Source: an uncultured Pseudomonadota bacterium
GTDB taxonomy: Bacteria > Pseudomonadota > Gammaproteobacteria > Steroidobacterales > Steroidobacteraceae
Length of the DNA: 64,000 nucleotides
Reading direction: 5' to 3'
Assembly (NCBI GenBank): GCA_903908265.1
Contig: CAIVRI010000005.1
Location: 1-64,000 of the forward strand
The notes under the pieces were generated by a model, which was not told the origin of the DNA, did not search any database, and worked only from the letters and a program-made list of their open reading frames with translations. Position numbers and translations under genes: made by a program. Positions 58,406 through 64,000 of this stretch are shown here, piece after piece; position 1 is the first letter of the stretch, and each line of letters opens with the position of its first letter.

Positions 58406-59998
58406 ATGAATGCTCGACCCAATGCGCAGGCGCGGGCTGCCACGAGCGAAGGCCCGGCTTCGATAACGCCGCTGCGCAATGACGATGCCCGCGCGGTAGT
58501 CGTCGGGGCGGGCTTCGGTGGTATGGCCGCTGCGCTTCGGTTGGCTGCTAAGGGCTTTGCTGTCACCGTAATCGATCGGTGTGCGCAGCTTGGCGGCCGA
58601 GCGCAGGTCATCACTCGCGCCGGTTTCACGCACGATGCCGGCCCTACCGTCATCACCGCTCCCTTTCTCTTCGAGGAATTGTTTGCCCTGTTTGGTGAAC
58701 GTTTTGAGGATCACGTGGAACTTGTTCCCCTCAACCCGTGGTACCGGTTCGTCTTCGCAGACGGTGATCGGTTCGATTACGGCGGAACCCTCGAGCAGAC
58801 ACTCGCGGAGGTGCGCCGCATCTCCCCGGGCGATGAGGCAGGTTATCTGCGTCTGCTTGAACAGTCCCGGCGTATTTTTGAGGCGGGCTTTTCTGGACTT
58901 GCCGATCAACCCTTTAATCGCCTGCGCACCATGCTCGATGCGGTCCCGAGTCTGGTGCGGCTGCGCTGTGATCGCACCGTCTGGGGGCTCGTGACGGCCT
59001 TTCTAAAACATGACAAGTTGCGGCGAGCGTTCTCGATTCAGCCCCTGTTGGTTGGTGGCAATCCTTTCGATACGACGAGCATCTACGGACTGATTCATTA
59101 CCTCGAGCGCGCCTACGGCGTTTTTTTTGCGCGCGGCGGCACGGGTGCCATTACTCGCGCAATGGGCGCCCTCATGCAGCGCCAGGGTATACAGATGCGG
59201 CTGGCGACGACGGTTCGGCGTATCAGAATCGAGCAGGGCGCGGCGACGGGCGTGGAACTCGAAGACGGGGAAGTCGTGGACGCAGGTCTCGTCGTCTCCA
59301 ACGCGGACGCGGCGTACCTCTACCGGTCCATGGTGCCGAAACGGGCTCAGGCCTGGACGGCACGGGCAAAACTAGCGACCGCGCATTACTCGATGGGACT
59401 TTTCGTTCTGTATTTCGGAACGCGCGTGCAATACCCGAATGTCGCCCACCACACAATCTGTCTCGGCGACCAGTATCGGCAGCTGCTGAAAGATATTTTT
59501 CACCGACGCGTGTTGAGCGCTGACTTTTCACTGTATGTACATCGGCCGACAGCGACTGATTCGAGCTTTGCGCCGGCGGGATGTGACAGCTTCTACGTGC
59601 TTTGTCCGGTGCCGAATTTACAAGCCTCGATCGATTGGTCGGTGGAGGGGCAGAAGTTGCGCGACGCGATTGTCACTGCGCTCGATCGAACCCTCTTGCC
59701 CGGCCTCGCGAGCACGATTACCGAAGATTTTTTCAAGACGCCGGAGGATTTCAGCGCGGATTACCTCAGCGTGCACGGTGCCGGTTTCTCTGTTGCCCCA
59801 CTGTTTCGCCAGTCGGCGTGGTTTCGCTTTCATAACCGGGCGGAAGGAATTTCCAATCTTTATCTGGTCGGCGCCGGCACGCATCCGGGGGCCGGAGTGC
59901 CCGGGGTACTGTGCTCGGCCAAAGTGGTCGATGCGTTGGTGCCCGATCGGCGTCGCGTGGCGGCGCCGACGCTGTTGCCGCAGGTTCCTGTGCTATGA
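58406..59998 (+). CDS. crtI: Phytoene desaturase (lycopene-forming)
   Basis: 530 aa. FAD-binding VVVGAGFGGMAAALRLAAKG at residues ~33-52, then GGRAQVITRAGFTHDAGPTVI, and the C-terminal family signature NLYLVGAGTHPGAGVPGVL. Converts phytoene to lycopene. First gene of a tightly coupled crtI-crtB-crtY-blh set, 93 bp after the rhodopsin gene. ATGA overlap with crtB. Confidence 0.95.
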   Translation: MNARPNAQARAATSEGPASITPLRNDDARAVVVGAGFGGMAAALRLAAKGFAVTVIDRCAQLGGRAQVITRAGFTHDAGPTVITAPFLFEELFALFGERFEDHVELVPLNPWYRFVFADGDRFDYGGTLEQTLAEVRRISPGDEAGYLRLLEQSRRIFEAGFSGLADQPFNRLRTMLDAVPSLVRLRCDRTVWGLVTAFLKHDKLRRAFSIQPLLVGGNPFDTTSIYGLIHYLERAYGVFFARGGTGAITRAMGALMQRQGIQMRLATTVRRIRIEQGAATGVELEDGEVVDAGLVVSNADAAYLYRSMVPKRAQAWTARAKLATAHYSMGLFVLYFGTRVQYPNVAHHTICLGDQYRQLLKDIFHRRVLSADFSLYVHRPTATDSSFAPAGCDSFYVLCPVPNLQASIDWSVEGQKLRDAIVTALDRTLLPGLASTITEDFFKTPEDFSADYLSVHGAGFSVAPLFRQSAWFRFHNRAEGISNLYLVGAGTHPGAGVPGVLCSAKVVDALVPDRRRVAAPTLLPQVPVL

Positions 59999-60954
59999 CG
60001 GTCTCCGTGGTGAGCGCGCCTGATGAAGCCGCGGTATATAGGAACGCTGACGCGGTGTTTACACAGCGCGCGAGCAGTTTTTACTGGGCTAGACGATTTT
60101 TGAGCGCGCGCCACAGCGAGCGGGCGACGCGCCTCTATGGATTTTGTCGTCAGGTAGACGATCTGGCCGATGATCGCTCATCGGTTGGTGAGGCGCAGTC
60201 GGCACTTTTGGTGGTCCGCGAGGCGCTGGAAAGTGGCCGGTCTGACAACCCAGCTCTGATGGATATGCTTCTGCTCATGCGCGAGTGCGGTATCGATCGG
60301 GCGATTCCGCTTGATCTTGTCACTGGCGTGCAGGGTGATTTGACGGATGTGCGCGTGGCCGACATGGAAGAGTTGTTGCGGTACTGCTATCGGGTGGCAG
60401 GCACCGTCGGCCTGATGATGACGGCCGCACTCGATGTCACGGCACCGCAGGCGTTACCGCATGCCATCGATCTGGGTATTGCCATGCAACTTACCAATAT
60501 CTGTCGGGATGTGCGCGAGGACGCGCTTAACGGGAGACGGTATCTGCCGGCTACTCTAGTCGGATCAATTGAGCCTGTAGCGCTGATCGATCCGGCCGGT
60601 GAAATGCGCGCCCAGGCAGTCAATGCCGTGGCGACGCTGCTGGATCTCGCCGATAGCTACTACGCCCGTGGTGAGGCGGGGCTTGCCTATCTTCCTGGGG
60701 GGGCCCGGTTCGGGATATTGGTGGCGGCGCGGCTTTATCGGGCGATTGGTGGCGTCCTGCGTCGGCGCGAGTGTGACTGTTGGACTTCGCGCGCGCGGGT
60801 GGGGACCTTGAGCAAAGTGGCCGTTACGGTGCGTGCGCTCGCGGCGGTGCCGCGGGCGGCACGGGTCGCTGAGACCGCCTCCTGCGTGTTACCGCAGGCA
60901 GTAAAGCGGCCGTCAGTCGGCGTGCGCGAGGCGGGAGCGCGCTTTGGCGATTGA
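59995..60954 (+). CDS. crtB: Phytoene synthase
   Basis: 319 aa from ATG 59995. Condenses two geranylgeranyl diphosphates. Aspartate-rich motifs CRQVDDLADD and NICRDVREDALNGRRYLP, plus FYWARRFL and RGEAGLAYLP, are diagnostic. No geranylgeranyl diphosphate synthase (crtE) is in the cluster. Overlaps crtY by 11 bp. Confidence 0.95.
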   Translation: MTVSVVSAPDEAAVYRNADAVFTQRASSFYWARRFLSARHSERATRLYGFCRQVDDLADDRSSVGEAQSALLVVREALESGRSDNPALMDMLLLMRECGIDRAIPLDLVTGVQGDLTDVRVADMEELLRYCYRVAGTVGLMMTAALDVTAPQALPHAIDLGIAMQLTNICRDVREDALNGRRYLPATLVGSIEPVALIDPAGEMRAQAVNAVATLLDLADSYYARGEAGLAYLPGGARFGILVAARLYRAIGGVLRRRECDCWTSRARVGTLSKVAVTVRALAAVPRAARVAETASCVLPQAVKRPSVGVREAGARFGD

Positions 60955-62113
60955 TGCCGATGTCACGGTTCTGGGTGGAGGCTGTGCAGGCTTGAGTCTG
61001 GCATTGCGACTGGCTGAAAGGCCCGGTCGCACCCGGCGGGTTGTCGTGCTTGAGGCACGGGATGCCTACCAACACGATCGGACCTGGTGCTTTTGGCGCC
61101 AGACGCCGGATCGGTTCGACGCCCTGATACGCCATCGCTGGGAGCACCTGCGGGTACGCTCCCCCGAGCGGGACGTTGAGGTGGATTGCCGCCTGACGCC
61201 CTATCAAATGCTCGAATCCGGCGATTTTTATGCGTACGTGCAGGCCGTGATCGCCGGCCAACAGGCGGTGCGCTTAGAGACGTCCGTGACCGTGCGCGGC
61301 GAACCGGTGCGCATCCCGGGCGGATGGCGCGTGGAGACGTCTGCAGGGGATCATACAACGGCACACGTCATTGATACCCGACCGCCGCGTTCGCCAGGGC
61401 GCGGCGATGCACTTCTTTGGCAGTCCTTTCTTGGCGAAGAGGTGCTCTGCGAACAGCCAGTATTCGCTCCTGACCGTGCCGATCTCATGGAGTTTGACGA
61501 GACGACTCCGCCGGAGGTGGCGTTTACTTATGTGTTGCCGTTGGCAGTGGATCGGGCGCTCATTGAGACGACATTATTTCATCCACAGCCACACCACCCC
61601 GAGGATCTTCGTGCGCGGCAGCGCCAGGCGGTGGCACAGCGGTGTAGGGGTGCTCCTTATCGCATCGTTCGCAGCGAGAGCGGGATCCTGCCAATGGGTC
61701 TGCGGGGCGCGCCTACTAAAACGCGTGCAGGCTATGTCGTGGCTGGCCTAATGGGTGGTGGCGCAAGGCCGGCAACTGGTTATGCGTTCCAGCGTATCCA
61801 AGTATGGGCGGAGCGTTGCGCGGTGGCTCTGAGGGCGGGGCGCGCACCGGTCACCCACGCGGCCGATCCGCGCCTCACGCAGTGGATGGATCGGTTGTTT
61901 CTTGAGGTGCTACACGCGGAACCTGCGTGCGGACCTAGCCTATTTACGGCTCTCTTTGCCAATGTGCCGACGCCACGTCTCGTACGCTTTCTCAGTGATC
62001 AGGCGACCCTGCTCGACCGGGCTTGCGTTGTCACAGCCTTGCCATACAGTATCTTTCTCCGGCAATTGTTCGCGCGTCTCCCGGTCTCGGGTCTGCGTCG
62101 AGACCTAGGGTGA
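60944..62113 (+). CDS. crtY: Lycopene beta-cyclase
   Basis: 389 aa from TTG 60944 with GGGAG upstream. FAD/NAD fold VTVLGGGCAGLSLALRLAE, then YQHDRTWCFWR, and a C-terminal half with GILPMGLRGAPT and VVAGLMGGGARPATGYAFQR. Cyclises lycopene to beta-carotene. GTG of blh overlaps its stop. Confidence 0.93.
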   Translation: MAIDADVTVLGGGCAGLSLALRLAERPGRTRRVVVLEARDAYQHDRTWCFWRQTPDRFDALIRHRWEHLRVRSPERDVEVDCRLTPYQMLESGDFYAYVQAVIAGQQAVRLETSVTVRGEPVRIPGGWRVETSAGDHTTAHVIDTRPPRSPGRGDALLWQSFLGEEVLCEQPVFAPDRADLMEFDETTPPEVAFTYVLPLAVDRALIETTLFHPQPHHPEDLRARQRQAVAQRCRGAPYRIVRSESGILPMGLRGAPTKTRAGYVVAGLMGGGARPATGYAFQRIQVWAERCAVALRAGRAPVTHAADPRLTQWMDRLFLEVLHAEPACGPSLFTALFANVPTPRLVRFLSDQATLLDRACVVTALPYSIFLRQLFARLPVSGLRRDLG

Positions 62114-62979
62114 AAACGAAACTTAGTCTGCAGGGCCTTGTCTTCTGCGCTCTTGCGGGCACGGTGAGTGTGGCTGCGCTACTGGGGATTGGCCTGCCCC
62201 CCGAGCACGAAGTGCTCACGGCAGGCCTGCTCATCGTGCTGCTTGGGATGCCACACGGCGCGCTTGACACGGTCTTCGCGCAGCGACTTTTTGCGATTAG
62301 TCGACCAGAGGGATGGGTGGTATTCACCAGCCTCTATCTTGTAGTGGCGGCGGGTGTGGTCGGATTGTGGTGGCTCGCCCCGACGCCGTTTCTCCTCGGC
62401 TTTCTGTTTCTCTCGGCCGTTCATTTTTCGGATGACCTGCCCCTGTCGATGTCGCGCCTCGGGCGCGCACTGTACGGCGGTGCGGTGATCGTGTTGCCGG
62501 CGCTAGGACACCAGCCGGAGCTTGAGCGGTTACTGGGCTTGGTTTCCGGCGCACCAAGTGCCGCAAACGTGGTGCCATTCTTGCGCGTGTTAGCCGTGCC
62601 ATGGATTGTGCTGATGTTGGTGGTACTCGTACGAGAAGCGAGAGTGCGCCCGCGGACAGCGGCGGAGTTCGGCGCCTTGGCAGCCCTGGCCTTGATCGTG
62701 CAGCCGCTGATGGCATTCGCTTGTTATTTCTGCGCGATGCACAGCCCACGGCACATATTAAAGACACTTGCGAGTCTGCCAGAGACGAGTCGAACACGAG
62801 TGCTACAGTATGTTTTTTGGCCGAGTTTGGTTACGTTCGTCGTGCTCGGTGTGTTTGCTTGGTGTTGGCGTGCACATCCCGTGGCGCCGCTTGTGATGCA
62901 ACTTGTGTTCGTTAGCCTGGCGGCATTGACGCTGCCGCATATGATTGTTCTTGCGTACGATCGGCAGTCTAAAAATTGA
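62110..62979 (+). CDS. blh: Beta-carotene 15,15'-dioxygenase (Brp/Blh family)
   Basis: 289 aa from GTG 62110. Integral membrane enzyme that cleaves beta-carotene to two retinals. GMPHGALDTVFA, FLSAVHFSDDLPLS and CAMHSPRHI contain the conserved iron-binding histidines. Last gene of the set; it completes the retinal supply for the rhodopsin. Confidence 0.92.
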   Translation: MKTKLSLQGLVFCALAGTVSVAALLGIGLPPEHEVLTAGLLIVLLGMPHGALDTVFAQRLFAISRPEGWVVFTSLYLVVAAGVVGLWWLAPTPFLLGFLFLSAVHFSDDLPLSMSRLGRALYGGAVIVLPALGHQPELERLLGLVSGAPSAANVVPFLRVLAVPWIVLMLVVLVREARVRPRTAAEFGALAALALIVQPLMAFACYFCAMHSPRHILKTLASLPETSRTRVLQYVFWPSLVTFVVLGVFAWCWRAHPVAPLVMQLVFVSLAALTLPHMIVLAYDRQSKN

Positions 62980-63223
62980 TGCTCATGGGGATCCGCTTAA
63001 GTCGACTCGCCAATGAGTTTTTGTCCTGCACTATCGGCGCCTTGCGTAAGCGACGCGGACGGCGTTCGGTTGCTCTGTGCGCGTTGGGCGAGGCACACGC
63101 CTTGAGCAGACGATGAAATCTCCCCACTCCGATCTCAATCGCCATCAAGAACAGTTCCGTTATCGCTAATAACCTATTAAGTGAGTGCCGCACCCGCACC
63201 CGCACCCGGGCAGTGAACAAGCC
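62980..63223. other. Convergent intergenic region after blh
   Basis: No gene is supported. Contains a short tandem repeat (CGCACCCGCACCCGCACCCG) near 63190. No clear terminator. Confidence 0.4.
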
Positions 63224-63631
63224 TCATAGAAAGCGATAAAGAACGGTTCCAGCAGCTATCAACTGCATAACATTTAGAAAGACCGCGAAGCCATGAAGAC
63301 GCCGAAAGCGCACTTTTTCTGCGGCATTCGCCTGTAACGGCATGTCGCGTGCAGAATTAATCTGAGGCATCAGAACTTGGCGCGCGTAGATAGCGACTGC
63401 GGCAATCGCGAGCGCCAGTGCGGCGGATAAAACATTCAACAGCAAGAGGATGCCGCCGCTTAAGGCAGAACTCACAATGACGAACAAATAGTACTGCGGA
63501 AACGCGGCTCTTAAGAAACGGCCCGCGTGTTCTACTGGCAAAGCGCGCAATACCATTGGCGCGAAACCGAAAGAATAAAGCAACATTCCCCCGAATAGCG
63601 TTGAAACCAGCAGCAAAGCCACAAAATTCAC
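63224..63631 (-). CDS. Small four-helix membrane protein (DUF4149-like)
   Basis: 135 aa from GTG 63631. Four hydrophobic segments: VALLLVSTLFGGMLLYSFGF, YYLFVIVSSALSGGILLLL, LSAALALAIAAVAIYARQV and LHGFAVFLNVMQLIAAGTVL; the FRRLHGFAVFLN pattern resembles the DUF4149/TMEM205 group. It starts 2 bp after the stop of the FeS photolyase gene and is probably co-transcribed with it. Function unknown. Confidence 0.75.
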   Translation of the reverse strand: MNFVALLLVSTLFGGMLLYSFGFAPMVLRALPVEHAGRFLRAAFPQYYLFVIVSSALSGGILLLLNVLSAALALAIAAVAIYARQVLMPQINSARDMPLQANAAEKVRFRRLHGFAVFLNVMQLIAAGTVLYRFL

Positions 63632-63633
63632 AA

Positions 63634-64000
63634 TCAGCCTAGTCCCGAATGGGGGCGATTTACATCGATTTTATCAAGAAATGCGTCCGCTTCTGCGAGG
63701 ACCTCGGCTGTGCGCTCAAGGGACCAACCGGCAAGGGTGCGATAGGGCATTGCCATCCGAGGATTGCTGGACAGTCGCTCTTTCTGTCGGATTAAGAAAG
63801 CCCAGTAGAGATAGTTGAATGGGCAGGCATCGGGTCCTATTTTCTTCTTCACGTCATAAGTGCACCCGGTGCAAAAATCGGACATTCGATCGATATAGGC
63901 GCCCGAAGCAGCATAAGGCTTTGACGCCATCTGACCGCCGTCCGCGAAGACGGCCATACCGAGCGTGTTGGGCATCTCGACCCACTCAAACGCATCGGCA
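63634..64000 (-). CDS. FeS-type bacterial photolyase (PhrB/CryB-like), 3' part
   Basis: Partial: the frame stays open to the window edge (ADAFEWVEMPNTLGM at 64000-63961), so the start is outside. The C-terminal part shows MPNTLGMAVFADGGQMASKP, MSDFCTGCTYDVKKKIGPDA and CPFNYLYWAFLIRQ, the region of the family with three of the four cysteines that bind its 4Fe-4S cluster. These enzymes repair (6-4) photoproducts. Third photolyase-family protein in this 10 kb. Confidence 0.9.
   Translation of the reverse strand, partial: ADAFEWVEMPNTLGMAVFADGGQMASKPYAASGAYIDRMSDFCTGCTYDVKKKIGPDACPFNYLYWAFLIRQKERLSSNPRMAMPYRTLAGWSLERTAEVLAEADAFLDKIDVNRPHSGLG

Overview
The window looks like chromosomal DNA of a free-living, light-exposed gammaproteobacterium outside the Enterobacterales. 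The basis is the core gene order (ratA-rnfH / bamE / fur / recN-nadK / hrcA-grpE-dnaK-dnaJ-dapB / carAB-greA / yhbY / rlmE-ftsH-folP-glmM-tpiA-secG / tRNA-Leu / nuoA-N / tRNA-fMet), separate nuoC and nuoD genes, a short NuoG, and a tmRNA tag reading ANDNSYALAA. Core genes are GC-rich, often translationally coupled (ATGA/GTGA overlaps), and several start with GTG or TTG. No species is assigned.

Layout. (1) 1-8.28 kb: an accessory block ending next to the 3' end of the tmRNA gene. It holds a gene remnant behind five 24-bp repeats, then a two-gene operon encoding an HEPN-SNF2 helicase and a sacsin/GHKL-type ATPase with a C-terminal zinc-binding region; this reads as a defence module. (2) 8.28-35.9 kb: conserved core genes: trans-translation (ssrA, smpB), outer-membrane assembly (bamE), iron regulation (fur), DNA repair (recN), the heat-shock cluster with two recognisable sigma-32-type promoters, lysine, pyrimidine/arginine, folate and cell-wall precursor genes, ftsH and secG. 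A collapsed phd-parE toxin-antitoxin remnant lies between an exported amidohydrolase and smpB. (3) 35.8-50.3 kb: tRNA-Leu(GAG) and a complete 14-gene NADH dehydrogenase I operon. (4) 50.38-53.8 kb: initiator tRNA followed by an array of toxin-antitoxin cassettes (higBA, a ribbon-helix-helix/parE pair, abrB-mazF plus a small exported protein). Each cassette is bounded by a copy of the tRNA-fMet 3' end plus its terminator, four copies in all. (5) 54.3-64 kb: a light-response island: a photolyase-like protein with reversed domain order, a second photolyase, a xanthorhodopsin-clade proton pump, crtI-crtB-crtY-blh for beta-carotene and retinal, a small membrane protein, and the 3' part of an FeS-type photolyase.

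How the parts work together. The crt genes plus blh would make retinal for the rhodopsin from geranylgeranyl diphosphate supplied elsewhere (no crtE here), while three photolyase-family proteins repair or sense light damage. In many gammaproteobacteria the initiator tRNA of this locus is followed by rimP-nusA-infB. Here that operon is not in view, so the cassette array and light island appear to have entered at the 3' end of this tRNA gene. The two most unusual items are the tRNA-terminator-bounded toxin-antitoxin array and the HEPN-SNF2/GHKL defence-like operon. All family assignments come from reading motifs and from memory of the families; no database search was run.
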